A stretch of 26,954 bases of DNA, from contig UQMV01000032.1 of assembly GCA_900542315.1 (NCBI GenBank), forward strand, positions 1 through 26,954, read 5' to 3'. This DNA is from an uncultured Collinsella sp. Lineage in GTDB: Bacteria > Actinomycetota > Coriobacteriia > Coriobacteriales > Coriobacteriaceae. The position numbers were made by a program, and so were the translations under genes. Below the pieces are notes generated by a model. It had not been told where the DNA came from, did no database searches, and saw only the letters and a list, made by a program, of their open reading frames with translations. This document shows, one piece after another, positions 7,716-15,341 of this stretch. Numbering within the stretch: position 1 is the first letter of the stretch; every line of letters begins with the position of its first letter.

Positions 7716-7744
7716 GCCGGGCTCCCCTATTGGGGAAGCCCGGC
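7711..7744 (-). terminator. Rho-independent terminator of the lipoprotein gene
   Basis: Bases 7716-7727 and 7732-7744 form a 12-bp GC-rich stem (one bulge, TATT loop). On the minus strand it is followed by TTTTT (7711-7715). It lies 66 bp past the stop codon. Confidence 0.9.
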
Positions 7745-7810
7745 AGTGCGTGTTGAAACCGTGAAGAGGTGTCCTTTCCAACGTATAGGAGACACCACCC
7801 CTAGCAATAA

Positions 7811-8836
7811 CTAGCTATTAAGTTTGTTAATGTCGTCGTCGGTGATGGTGCCTTCCTGGCTGGACGATTTGTCCTCGGAGGATGCGGTCTCATTGTTGGA
7901 ATCGGAGGACTCGCTGCCGGAGGACGTGGTCTCACTGGACTCAGAGTCGCCCGGCTGCACGTTAGCGCCCGAAACCGTCTTAGTGGTGAGGTCGTAGGGC
8001 ATCGTGCCATACCAGACGCAGTGGACCGCCTCGAGCGTGCCGTCGGCCGTAATACCGTCGAGGGCATCGCTCACGGCACGGCACAGCTCGTCATTGGACG
8101 AGAGGCCCGCAACACCAAGCGTCGAGGGTGCCTCGAGCGCACCGACATAGGAGACCTCGCTCATCAGGCGTGCAAGGTAGCCGCCGGCCGTGGAGTCGCA
8201 GATCACATAGTCGACCTCGCCGGACTCGAGCGCCTCAAAGCACTCGTTGATGTTGGAGTAGGTCTTTTGGTTGGCGGTAATGCTCTGCTTGGCAAGCGCC
8301 TCCTGCGAGGCCGAGGACATCTGGACACCCAGGGTAGACGTGTTAAGGGTATCGGTGGAAACGCTTAGCGACCCACCATCGCTGGTTTTACCAAACACAG
8401 AAGCGGCATCGTACAGGCAGGTGCCGAGCGAGCTAACGTCCCCGTCCGTGGAGTTGATCTCGCCGATAAAGATATCAGCCTTTTTGTCGCCGAGCGCGGA
8501 ACCTGCCGAGGACGCATCGACAAAGGCGACCTTAAGGCCCATGCGGCTTGCGAGGGCGCGGGCGGCGTCGACCGCATATCCCGTGAGCTCGCCGTCGGCG
8601 CCCTGCATGGCCTGCGGCGCATCGGAAGTATCGAGGGCAACCGTCAGGGTTCCGGGAGTGACCAGGGCATCGTCCGACACCGCCGGCGTGACCGTCTCGT
8701 ACTCGATCTGGTCGATCGTGGGAGTCGTGAACGTAGACAGAGGGTTGAACGCGCATCCGCTCAGGCCCAAAACGGCAATGACCGCTGCGGTCCCAGCACC
8801 TAACCGAGCCGCGTGCATCAAGCTGCCCCTCACCAT
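7811..8836 (-). CDS. Substrate-binding lipoprotein (family 3 solute-binding-like)
   Basis: This 341-residue secreted lipoprotein has a signal peptide with hydrophobic core AAVIAVLGLSGC and a lipobox LSG-C28, so it should be lipidated and anchored outside the membrane. The mature part (~65-285) resembles amino-acid-type periplasmic binding proteins: GTLTVALDTSDAPQ, LTGYAVDAARALASRMGLK, ADIFIGEI, and the CFEALESGEVDYVICDS motif. A Ser/Glu/Asp-rich tail of about 50 residues follows and is not usual for the family. No permease or ATPase is adjacent, so its partner or sensory role is unknown. The start is uncertain: the ATG at 8836 and one at 8818 both give workable signal peptides. The frame stays open upstream to 9256, but that part lacks a ribosome site and would bury the signal peptide. 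Confidence 0.82.
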   Translation of the reverse strand: MVRGSLMHAARLGAGTAAVIAVLGLSGCAFNPLSTFTTPTIDQIEYETVTPAVSDDALVTPGTLTVALDTSDAPQAMQGADGELTGYAVDAARALASRMGLKVAFVDASSAGSALGDKKADIFIGEINSTDGDVSSLGTCLYDAASVFGKTSDGGSLSVSTDTLNTSTLGVQMSSASQEALAKQSITANQKTYSNINECFEALESGEVDYVICDSTAGGYLARLMSEVSYVGALEAPSTLGVAGLSSNDELCRAVSDALDGITADGTLEAVHCVWYGTMPYDLTTKTVSGANVQPGDSESSETTSSGSESSDSNNETASSEDKSSSQEGTITDDDINKLNS

Positions 8837-9160
8837 GTCCACTACCCTGCCTTCTGTGTCGTATACAATCCGTGCGTTGCGCGGAATATCAGGTTGTTCC
8901 CACCAGCTGACCTGGTATTTGACCCCACACTTGCGCACCGGGGTGTTTGCTCGGGAGGCCGCAGCCACCTTCACGACTGACCCGCTCGCCCGCGAGGCGG
9001 TATTGCCCCAAAGAAAGTAGAACGGACGGTGCGGCTTACATCTAGGACGCGCCATGATCGCGCCGCGCGCACGCGGTCGCTTACGTGGATCCCTTTGACC
9101 GCGTCTGTCTTGGACTAGGACGGGCATTTCGTCCGTCCGCAACCACAGCCTGGTAGGAAC
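8837..9160 (-). other. Long, possibly structured leader of the lipoprotein gene
   Basis: About 320 bases separate a perfect TATAAT (9168-9173) from the lipoprotein start, with no convincing gene. Several stems can form: 9118-9138 (6 bp, GGACGG/CCGTCC), 9071-9104 (perfect 8 bp, ACGCGGTC/GACCGCGT, 18-base loop), 8902-8916 (5 bp) and a weak one near 8870. It could be a cis-regulatory leader or a separate small RNA. I did not recognise RNase P, tmRNA, SRP or a known riboswitch in it. Confidence 0.35.
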
Positions 9161-9167
9161 GTAGCGC

Positions 9168-9173
9168 ATTATA
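9168..9173 (-). promoter_or_regulatory. -10 box upstream of the lipoprotein leader
   Basis: On the minus strand the hexamer is a perfect TATAAT. TTAAAC lies 17 bases upstream as a weak -35. Transcription would start near 9161. Confidence 0.5.
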
Positions 9174-9268
9174 GCTAAGTTCAAGCTGAAGTTTAAGGTT
9201 AAGGGCGTCATTCGCATCGCGCGCACAGATTTTGCAGGTCGGAGTGGGCTATTCATGCCCCTATGAAG

Positions 9269-9318
9269 CCCGGAGCTCCCCTACGGGGAGCTCCGGGGCG
9301 CCCTTCTTAGGGTGCCCC
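9269..9318 (-). terminator. Two overlapping GC-rich hairpins
   Basis: Hairpin one pairs 9269-9281 with 9285-9297 (perfect 13 bp, 3-base loop). Hairpin two pairs 9295-9303 with 9310-9318 (9 bp with one wobble, 6-base loop). They share bases 9295-9297, so they compete. They lie about 250 bp past the stop of the gene at 9569-10678 and could end that transcript, but there is no strong T run. Confidence 0.45.
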
Positions 9319-9321
9319 GGT

Positions 9322-9530
9322 CAAAATATGGCAAATATGAGTACTGCCACCAATTTAGTAACAGGCAATTTTGGCCTCTCGGACAGATTTTGCGCTCAGT
9401 GTCGCCGACCTGATGCTTAGTAATTCTACATTTGTTTATTATCTTCTTACTTTACGCCGCCTCCGAGTCCTAAATTCCTTGATTTTGCTGTTACTGATTT
9501 AGTGACAGTACTCATATTTGCCATATTTTG
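9322..9530. repeat. Inverted-repeat element A (family A/B)
   Basis: A 209-bp AT-rich element bounded by a perfect 25-bp inverted repeat (9322-9346 and 9506-9530; the inner ends read GAGTACTG and CAGTACTC). Immediately inside are related sub-ends containing AGTAACAG and CTGTTACT. The interior holds TTGTTTATTATCTT. A second copy of the family is at 23970-24194. No protein is encoded. It looks like a MITE-type or REP-type repeat, lying 38 bp past the stop of the gene at 9569-10678. Confidence 0.75.
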
Positions 9531-9568
9531 TCCAGGGCATATGATTAACCCTCTATTTTCGACGCGAA

Positions 9569-10678
9569 TTAGACCGGCTTAAGCCCAAAACACGCCCGCA
9601 ACGTGTTAAGCAACGCCTCTTGCTTCTTCCTGCGGGCATCGACACGATTCCGGTACCGCTTTCGCATACGCTGGTGCATGCGCCATGCGAGCGCTTCCAT
9701 CGCTTCCATGTCACAGAGCATTTCGTTGTTGACTGTCGCGACCTCGATTCCCATAGTAATCAAGCCCGTGTTGCGCTTTTCATCATGGATACGTCCCCTC
9801 CGAGAGGAATGGCCCAGCTCACCGTTGTATTCCAGGTCAAACCGAGCTGTTTCCTGATACGCATCGCAAACTGTATGCGGCATCCCCGAGATTGCCTGCG
9901 CACGGTCATCGAACTCGATCTTGTAGTCGGTCTTAAAAGGTCCGCAGGCAAACCCGCCATAGGAAAACGGAAGCGAAAACAGGGCGAGCATGATGCACTC
10001 CATGGGTGAGCGCAGGTTTTCCGAAAGATAGGGACACAGACGCTGCAGCTGTTTGGCCGCGTTCCCCTTGCATACCGCGAGGTAATCTGCCAGACGATCG
10101 GGCGTCAGCACCGGCTCAACCTCAAAGTAGCCCACATCTGCTGGCTGGTCCTTGTCCTTTGCAAGTTTATTCGTAACAGGCGAGGTGTAGGGAGGCAGAT
10201 ACTTCCCGCGGTCACTCAGCGAAATCTTAGAGCACAGCTCCTGAGCCGGGGCAAATGCCTGGATGCAGCCGACCTCGCGCGCAACGGCAACACAAAGGGC
10301 CTCGGGAGATAGACTGTACACCCCCGGTTCCACCTCTAGAATCGAGCCGGCGGGCAACCCGGAGCATACGGACCAGCTCACGCCAAGAATGCGGCGGCGC
10401 TGCGCTGCAGACCCTACCAGCAAGCACAAATCCTCTTGCACCTCGCTGCTTGCGGCCCCAATCCGCACCAAGTCGAGAAGATAGATGTCCTCGGTCGAGG
10501 GCGACGACGTGCGCAGCACACGGCGCTCTTCATCGGGATCGAGGTCCTTCCAGCTTATGTAGCCCATCTGCCGGCGCTCGGCGCGCATCATGCGTAGCGC
10601 CGAGGCGTCTGTTAGGATTACGGAAGCCGCTAGCTGTTCGTCTGTCGGCTCGTTGCGCCGCTCAATCTTCACTGCCAC
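9569..10678 (-). CDS. Protein with a C-terminal DUF559/Vsr-like nuclease-fold domain, AbiEi-like layout
   Basis: This 369-residue protein is not one I can name. Its plan resembles actinobacterial AbiEi-like proteins that carry a DUF559 endonuclease-like end. A middle region (~80-140) has ILGVSWSVCSG and GVYSLSPEALCVAVARE, as in the AbiEi-type transcription or toxin-control core. SPMEC (224-228) sits where such proteins have SPLES. Residues 280-310 read FDLEYNGELGH, then RRGRIHDEKRNTGLITMG, matching the D-x-EYxG-x3-H...R...D-x2-RN-x2-L pattern of Vsr-like PD-(D/E)XK folds (D281, E283, H290, D299). The end is strongly basic. The GTG start at 10678 follows AGGGGTGG, which begins 10 bp past the comF stop, so the two are probably co-translated. 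Nuclease activity is untested inference. Confidence 0.65.
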   Translation of the reverse strand: MAVKIERRNEPTDEQLAASVILTDASALRMMRAERRQMGYISWKDLDPDEERRVLRTSSPSTEDIYLLDLVRIGAASSEVQEDLCLLVGSAAQRRRILGVSWSVCSGLPAGSILEVEPGVYSLSPEALCVAVAREVGCIQAFAPAQELCSKISLSDRGKYLPPYTSPVTNKLAKDKDQPADVGYFEVEPVLTPDRLADYLAVCKGNAAKQLQRLCPYLSENLRSPMECIMLALFSLPFSYGGFACGPFKTDYKIEFDDRAQAISGMPHTVCDAYQETARFDLEYNGELGHSSRRGRIHDEKRNTGLITMGIEVATVNNEMLCDMEAMEALAWRMHQRMRKRYRNRVDARRKKQEALLNTLRACFGLKPV

Positions 10679-10688
10679 AAAACCACCC

Positions 10689-11495
10689 CTACCAAACGCG
10701 TGCGATAGCGAGGCCATCGACTGCTGCGGCGCCGGCGCGCTTGAGTTCCGCCGAAGCCGCGGCCATCGTCGCGCCCGTGGTAATAACGTCATCGATAAGC
10801 AGCAGGCGGCGGCCGCGCACGTCCTCAACCGTCTCGTACATGCCTTGGGCACGCTCGCGGCGCTCCTCACGACCGAGTTCACGCTGGTCGCCATGCCCGT
10901 ACTTGACAAGGGCATCGAGCAGGGGAACACCCGACAGCTCGCAAAATGGGCGCGCAATGGCCTCCATATGATCAAAACCACGCCGCCGAAACGCTGCCGC
11001 CGTCGCAGGCACAAACACCACCGCATCCGCACCGGACAGCACACCTCCTAAGCGTTCGGGCGCTACGACCTGGGCATGCAAGGCGGTGTCGTAGAGCAGC
11101 TCCGCCAGATACGGAGCCAGACGTCGCTCGCCCGCATCCTTGTACGCTTTAATGATGCGCGGCAGCGGATGCGCATAGACGGCGCACGCCAGGCAGCGGT
11201 CGAGCGCCTCCGCCATTGCCGAGGACGTGCCCTCGACCGAACACTCAGTGCATAGCAAATCCCCAAACGGGGCGCCGCATCGGGTACAGCTATGACGTGG
11301 GTCGATGAGCGTGAGCGCGGCCAGGCAGTCTTGGCAAATAAGCGCACCGGCGCGCTCGCAGCCGGCGCATCGTGTTGGCGACAATGTCTCGAGCGCCTCG
11401 CGTGCCACCCGCTCGGCAAACGGTAGCAATTCGTCCGCAAACGGTAGGGCACCGGCACCCTGCAGACGGCTCAATATGTTCAGATGGCTCTTCAA
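10689..11495 (-). CDS. comF: ComF family protein (double zinc finger plus phosphoribosyltransferase)
   Basis: This 268-residue protein has N-terminal zinc-finger cysteines (~42-90: CAGCERAGALICQDC, then CTRCGAPFGDLLCTEC) followed by a type I phosphoribosyltransferase domain. The PRPP-binding motif is RRLLLIDDVITTGATM near residue 235. ComFC-type proteins are needed for late steps of DNA uptake in naturally competent bacteria and are also conserved in bacteria not known to be competent. The start is a TTG at 11495; no in-frame ATG lies nearby. Its ribosome site AGGGAGGG is strong but sits in the 3' arm of a 12-bp hairpin. It follows ricT by 102 bp, with a possible promoter of its own. Confidence 0.88.
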   Translation of the reverse strand: MKSHLNILSRLQGAGALPFADELLPFAERVAREALETLSPTRCAGCERAGALICQDCLAALTLIDPRHSCTRCGAPFGDLLCTECSVEGTSSAMAEALDRCLACAVYAHPLPRIIKAYKDAGERRLAPYLAELLYDTALHAQVVAPERLGGVLSGADAVVFVPATAAAFRRRGFDHMEAIARPFCELSGVPLLDALVKYGHGDQRELGREERRERAQGMYETVEDVRGRRLLLIDDVITTGATMAAASAELKRAGAAAVDGLAIARVW

Positions 11496-11498
11496 GAC

Positions 11499-11534
11499 AC
11501 AACCCTCCCTACGTTCGGTCGCAGGGAGGGTTGT
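11499..11534 (-). promoter_or_regulatory. Hairpin burying the comF ribosome binding site
   Basis: Bases 11499-11510 and 11523-11534 form a perfect 12-bp stem with a 12-base loop. Read on the minus strand, the 3' arm AGGGAGGGTTGT contains the comF Shine-Dalgarno sequence, and the TTG start follows 3 bases after the stem. No T run follows, so translational control fits better than termination. Confidence 0.6.
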
Positions 11535-11546
11535 TGATTCGGCGCT

Positions 11547-11556
11547 ATGATACCCC
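11547..11556 (-). promoter_or_regulatory. Candidate comF promoter -10
   Basis: On the minus strand it reads GGGGTATCAT, 52 bp upstream of the comF start. It lies after ricT and immediately after a 6-bp hairpin (CCCCGA/TCGGGG). The same GGGGTATCAT occurs upstream of tmk. Confidence 0.35.
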
Positions 11557-11597
11557 GATGCGCTCGGGGCAAGGCGGGCTAAATCCGCTCGCGGGCG

Positions 11598-13298
11598 TTA
11601 TTCGCCGGCGGGCGGTTGTGGTGCGGACGAAGACGGGGTCGAACCCTCGCCACCATCCTGGCGCGGCTTGCGGGAACGGCGACGGCGACGGCGCTTTTGA
11701 CCCTGGTCGGCCGAGCCCTCGCCACCGCGATCCTCGCGCGGCTCGCGCTCGTCGCGAGCGGCGCCACGCGAAGCCTTAGCAGTCGCTCCCCCGCCATCTC
11801 CGGGACGACGGCGCGTGACCTTGACCTCGCCATCCGAGACCTGATCGGCCACGGAGGGCACTGAGGGCTTCTGTTGCGCGCCCGAGGAATGGCGACGGCG
11901 CGGACGCGGCGCGCGCTCCTCCTCGCCACGCGACTTGCCGCCCTTGTCGGCAGGCGCATCGGAGGCCGAGGGGCCCTTGGAAGCGGCACCAGCCTCGCGA
12001 GCAGCTGCGGCGCGGAAGGCGTCCTCGCGCTCCTCGCTCGACAGATGACGGCGGCGGCGGCGTGTGGGGTTCATGCCACCGCCGCGATTCTGCTGCTGGG
12101 GCTGCTGAACCTCGCGCTCGCGAGAGGCGTTCTTGCCCGCGGCTGCAACCTCGGTAGCATCGCCCGAGCCCGCGCGCTTGCGACGACGACGGCCACCGGC
12201 GGCCTCCTCGGCCTCGGGTGCCTCGGCCTTACCACGGCCCTTTCCGCGGCCACGGCCCTCGCCCTGGCTCTGAGCAGCGCGGGCATCGGAATCGGCATCG
12301 CGACGACGGCGCTTGGGCATCGACGTGCCGGCAAGACGGTCGGCGCTCGACAGGCCATCGCCCACGTCGACGCCGTTCTCGCGATCGAGCTCCATGAGCG
12401 CCAGGCGCATCTCGGGCGACTCGATGCGCTCGAGCACGTCGCGCGTCACGCAGTCGGGGCGGCAGTTGCAGCCCTGCTCGGCGGCCTTCTTTTTGCAACC
12501 CTCCGAGCACGTCATATCGGCTAGGTTGACCTTAAAAACCTTGCCGTTCTCCAGGCGCAGCACCAGCTGCTCACGCGGCGTGTCATATTCCTGAATACGC
12601 GCCTTGCCGAGCGGCGTATCGATGAGCGTCTTCTTTTTGGGCGCACGGCTCTTAAAGTCCTTGTAGGCCTCGAACTCGTAGCGCAGGCAGCACATCAGAC
12701 GACCGCACACGCCGCTGATCTTGGACGAGTTGAGCGGCAGGTCCTGCTCTTTTGCCATGCGAATCGAGACGGGCTCAAACTGTCCGCCAAAGCGCGCACA
12801 GCAGAGCTCCTGTCCGCACTGGGCATAGCCGCCCACCAGGCGGGTCTCGTCGCGCACGCCGATCTGGCGCATGTCGACGCGAATGTGCAGCGTCGAGGAC
12901 AGATCCTTGACGAGCTGGCGAAAATCGACGCGCTCCTCGGCCGCAAAGTAGAACACGGCCTTCTCGCCGCCAAACAGGTACTCGACGCCGACCGGCTTCA
13001 TCTCGAGGTCGAGCTCCTTGACCAGGCGGCGGAAGTCGACCATGGCCTCGTCGCCTTGGATGGCCAGGTCGTCGGCAAGCTGCAGGTCGATGTCGCTCGC
13101 CACGCGCAGCACGGGCTTGAGCGGCTGGCCAATCTCGTCTTGCGGCACCTCAAAGGGATCGGCCGTGACCAGGCCGATCTCGGTTCCGCGCTCGGTGGAG
13201 CAAATGGCATAATCGGCCTCGAGGATATCCAAATCCTGCGGATCGAACCACAGGTCGCGCGAGGCGTAGGTAAACTTAACGGGTACGACTAACGGCAT
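11598..13298 (-). CDS. ricT: RicT (PSP1-domain, YaaT-like) with a long basic extension
   Basis: Residues 1-~290 are the PSP1/RicT core. The cluster-type cysteines are in GGYAQCGQELCCARFGG (C161, C166, C167) and SGVCGRLMCCLRYE (C198, C203, C204). RicT works with RicA and RicF in Bacillus as an Fe-S complex that directs RNase Y processing. Here a further cysteine group (C264, C268, C277, C279, C283) follows and may bind another metal. Residues ~325-566 are a low-complexity tail rich in Arg, Lys, Gly, Ala and Glu (PKRRRRDADS, then QKRRRRRRSRKPR), roughly doubling the usual ~275 residues. Such a tail would suit RNA binding. The start overlaps the end of holB by 10 bp, so the two are translationally coupled. 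Confidence 0.9.
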   Translation of the reverse strand: MPLVVPVKFTYASRDLWFDPQDLDILEADYAICSTERGTEIGLVTADPFEVPQDEIGQPLKPVLRVASDIDLQLADDLAIQGDEAMVDFRRLVKELDLEMKPVGVEYLFGGEKAVFYFAAEERVDFRQLVKDLSSTLHIRVDMRQIGVRDETRLVGGYAQCGQELCCARFGGQFEPVSIRMAKEQDLPLNSSKISGVCGRLMCCLRYEFEAYKDFKSRAPKKKTLIDTPLGKARIQEYDTPREQLVLRLENGKVFKVNLADMTCSEGCKKKAAEQGCNCRPDCVTRDVLERIESPEMRLALMELDRENGVDVGDGLSSADRLAGTSMPKRRRRDADSDARAAQSQGEGRGRGKGRGKAEAPEAEEAAGGRRRRKRAGSGDATEVAAAGKNASREREVQQPQQQNRGGGMNPTRRRRRHLSSEEREDAFRAAAAREAGAASKGPSASDAPADKGGKSRGEEERAPRPRRRHSSGAQQKPSVPSVADQVSDGEVKVTRRRPGDGGGATAKASRGAARDEREPREDRGGEGSADQGQKRRRRRRSRKPRQDGGEGSTPSSSAPQPPAGE

Positions 13299-14416
13299 TT
13301 CAGTGCCTTCCTGATATCGAACAGCATGACCTCGATGGCCAGCTGGGGAGTAACGTTTCTGGCGATGTTGCGCTCGGCGGTCGCGACTGCCTCGAGCGCC
13401 CGGGTGGCACCCGCAACATTGGTCGCGGCGGCAAGCCGACCGATCGTGTCGCGCACGTCTTCGTTCACCACGTCGGCTGCCTCGTCCTGAAGCGTCAGCA
13501 GCACATCGCGCATGAGCGTCCGCGCGCTCGCCAGCGCTTCCATGATACCCGAACGCTCGCGCGCGTTGAGTTCGCGCTTGTTGCGGTCCTCAAGCTGCTT
13601 CAATGCTCCACGCGACAGGTAGTCGGCGTTTTGTTCGAGCACCTTTTCCTGCGTGGACTTGACCTCGGCGAGCGGCGCCTTAACGGCGACGATGAGCGAC
13701 TTGGCACGGCTGAGCACGTCGGCCTCGTCGGCGGCGATAAGCGAATCGATGGCGCGAACCATCTGACGGCGGGCGTCCTGGCGCTCGGCGCTCTTGAGGA
13801 ACTCGATGCCACGCGTGGGGCTTCCCGCCACGGCGACGGCCATGCGGCAACGCGCAGGGTCCTGACCGGTGGCGCGGCTCACGGCCTGCGCGGCGACGGC
13901 GGGCGATACCAGCCGAAACGGCACGCACTGGCAGCGGCTCACGATAGTGGGCAACATCACGTCTGCCGAGGTGCCCAGCAAGATAAACATAACGCCCTCG
14001 GGCGGCTCCTCGAGCGTTTTGAGCAGTGCGTTGGCGGTGTTGGCGCGCAGCTGCTCGGCACGGTCGATGATGTAGACCTTGGCCTTGGCACGGATGGGCG
14101 CCAGCGGCACGTCGTCGAGCAGCTCGCGGGTCTGGGCGATGAGGTAGCCCGTGGCGCTCTCGGGCGTGTAATAGTGCACATCGGGGTGCGTATGGCGGGC
14201 GACGCGCACGCAGCTATCGCATGAGCCGCAGCCGTCCTGCTCGCACAGGAAGGCTTGGGCGAGCGCCCACGCGGCGTCGAGCTTGCCCGCGCCGGGCGCG
14301 CCCAAAAACAGGTAGGCGTGCGATGCGCGACCGCTGGCGACGGCATTGGTCAAAAAGTCGCGCACGCGCTCTTGGGTATCAAGCTTGGCCAGCAGGCTTG
14401 CCTGAGCAGGGGCCAT
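13289..14416 (-). CDS. holB: DNA polymerase III subunit delta'
   Basis: This 375-residue clamp-loader subunit has the AAA+ fold: a Walker A-like loop GAPGAGK (39-45), the zinc-binding cysteines C58, C63, C66 and C69, a Walker B-like VYIIDRAEQL, LLKTLEEPPEG, and the SRC motif in IVSRCQCVPF. It works with delta and tau/gamma to load the beta clamp. It starts one base after the tmk stop and overlaps ricT by 10 bp. tmk, holB and ricT are also near neighbours in Bacillus. Confidence 0.93.
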   Translation of the reverse strand: MAPAQASLLAKLDTQERVRDFLTNAVASGRASHAYLFLGAPGAGKLDAAWALAQAFLCEQDGCGSCDSCVRVARHTHPDVHYYTPESATGYLIAQTRELLDDVPLAPIRAKAKVYIIDRAEQLRANTANALLKTLEEPPEGVMFILLGTSADVMLPTIVSRCQCVPFRLVSPAVAAQAVSRATGQDPARCRMAVAVAGSPTRGIEFLKSAERQDARRQMVRAIDSLIAADEADVLSRAKSLIVAVKAPLAEVKSTQEKVLEQNADYLSRGALKQLEDRNKRELNARERSGIMEALASARTLMRDVLLTLQDEAADVVNEDVRDTIGRLAAATNVAGATRALEAVATAERNIARNVTPQLAIEVMLFDIRKALKCR

Positions 14417-14417
14417 G

Positions 14418-15101
14418 TTACTCGGCCTCCTGGGCTAGCGCGGCGGTGACGGCGTCCCGGGAAATGTCGAGGCCGTAGGCGCGAACCTGCTCGACCGTCT
14501 GTGCGAAGACGTCCTCGATGGACGCAGTCGCGTCGATGAGCTTTACGCGGTTTGGTTCCTCGGCGGCAATGGCGCAAAATCCCTGGTAGACGCGCTCTTG
14601 GAAGGCCATGCCTTTTGCCTCCATGCGATCTGCCGCGCCACGGGCTGCCATGCGTAACGCCGCCTGCTCGGGTGTGATGTGGTAGACGAGCGTGAGCGCC
14701 GGATGCGTACCGGCGACAGCCAGGTTATTGGCATCGCGTACCATCTGGCGGTCGAGGCCATCGGCAAACGCCTGATAGCAGGTCGTGGAATCGTAGAAAC
14801 GGTCGCACAGGACCACCTTGCCGGCCGCAAGGGCGGGGGCGATAACCTCGTGCATCAGCTGGGCACGCGCGGCCTCGTAGAGCAACAGCTCGCAGGTGTC
14901 ACCCATCGCCGTGTTGGCGGGGTCGAGCAGCATATCACGGATCTTTTCGCTGATGGCGGTACCGCCCGGCTCGCGCAGGCTCACAACCTGGTAGCCAGCA
15001 AGTTCAAGAGCGCGGGCAAGCAGGCGCGCCTGCGTGGACTTGCCGGCGCCATCGACGCCCTCGAGCGTGATAAAGCTATGTTGAGCGGGCTCAAAAGCCA
15101 T
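14418..15101 (-). CDS. tmk: Thymidylate kinase
   Basis: This 227-residue kinase phosphorylates dTMP to dTDP with ATP. Visible motifs are the P-loop GVDGAGKS (15-22), the substrate motif LCDRFYDSTTCYQ (~95-107, the family DR-F/Y signature), and a Lid region RMAARGAADRMEAK (~150-163). It is the first gene of the tmk-holB-ricT run. The ATG at 15101 follows a GGAAGG ribosome site. Length and motifs are normal for the family. Confidence 0.95.
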   Translation of the reverse strand: MAFEPAQHSFITLEGVDGAGKSTQARLLARALELAGYQVVSLREPGGTAISEKIRDMLLDPANTAMGDTCELLLYEAARAQLMHEVIAPALAAGKVVLCDRFYDSTTCYQAFADGLDRQMVRDANNLAVAGTHPALTLVYHITPEQAALRMAARGAADRMEAKGMAFQERVYQGFCAIAAEEPNRVKLIDATASIEDVFAQTVEQVRAYGLDISRDAVTAALAQEAE

Positions 15102-15137
15102 GGGCGGAGTCCCTTCCTACAAGGCGCGTAAATGCGA

Positions 15138-15164
15138 TTTATAGCAACCAAGTCATGATACCCC
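15138..15164 (-). promoter_or_regulatory. Candidate tmk operon promoters
   Basis: Two -10 candidates lie upstream of tmk on the minus strand: TGCTATAAA (15138-15146, extended -10), 37 bp from the ATG, and GGGGTATCAT (15155-15164). For the second, TTGGGG lies 18 bases further upstream. I cannot choose between them. Confidence 0.45.
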
Positions 15165-15204
15165 AGTGCTCGGTGCGTCCCCAATGGCTAAAGGTGCCTT
15201 TCCA

Positions 15205-15273
15205 AAGTTGCGGTGAAATAGGGACTGATTGAAGCTCTGAGACCGCCAAACAGTCCCTATTTCACCGCAACTT
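15205..15273. repeat. 69-bp inverted-repeat element D
   Basis: A perfect 23-bp inverted repeat (15205-15227 and 15251-15273, arms beginning AAGTTGCGGTGAAATAGG) with a 23-base loop. It lies between the divergent tmk operon and the zinc-ribbon gene. There is no T run, so it reads as a palindromic mobile or REP-type repeat, not a terminator. Confidence 0.7.
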
Positions 15274-15295
15274 ATGATGGGGAATTTTGGACGCT

Positions 15296-15304
15296 GGGTA
15301 TAAT
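15296..15304 (+). promoter_or_regulatory. -10 promoter of the zinc-ribbon gene
   Basis: The sequence is GGGTATAAT, a perfect TATAAT 38 bp upstream of the start codon. No good -35 is visible. Confidence 0.5.
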
Positions 15305-15341
15305 CGTCGTATTGCATTGAAATGTGGCGAAAGGAGTGGCA

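Noticed and set aside
8837..9160. RNase P RNA, tmRNA or SRP RNA
   Set aside because: None of their conserved cores could be found on either strand.
8837..9256. In-frame N-terminal extension of the lipoprotein gene (140 extra codons)
   Set aside because: It would place the lipoprotein signal peptide in the middle of the protein, is Arg/Ser-rich with no family likeness, has no ribosome site, and overlaps a perfect TATAAT.
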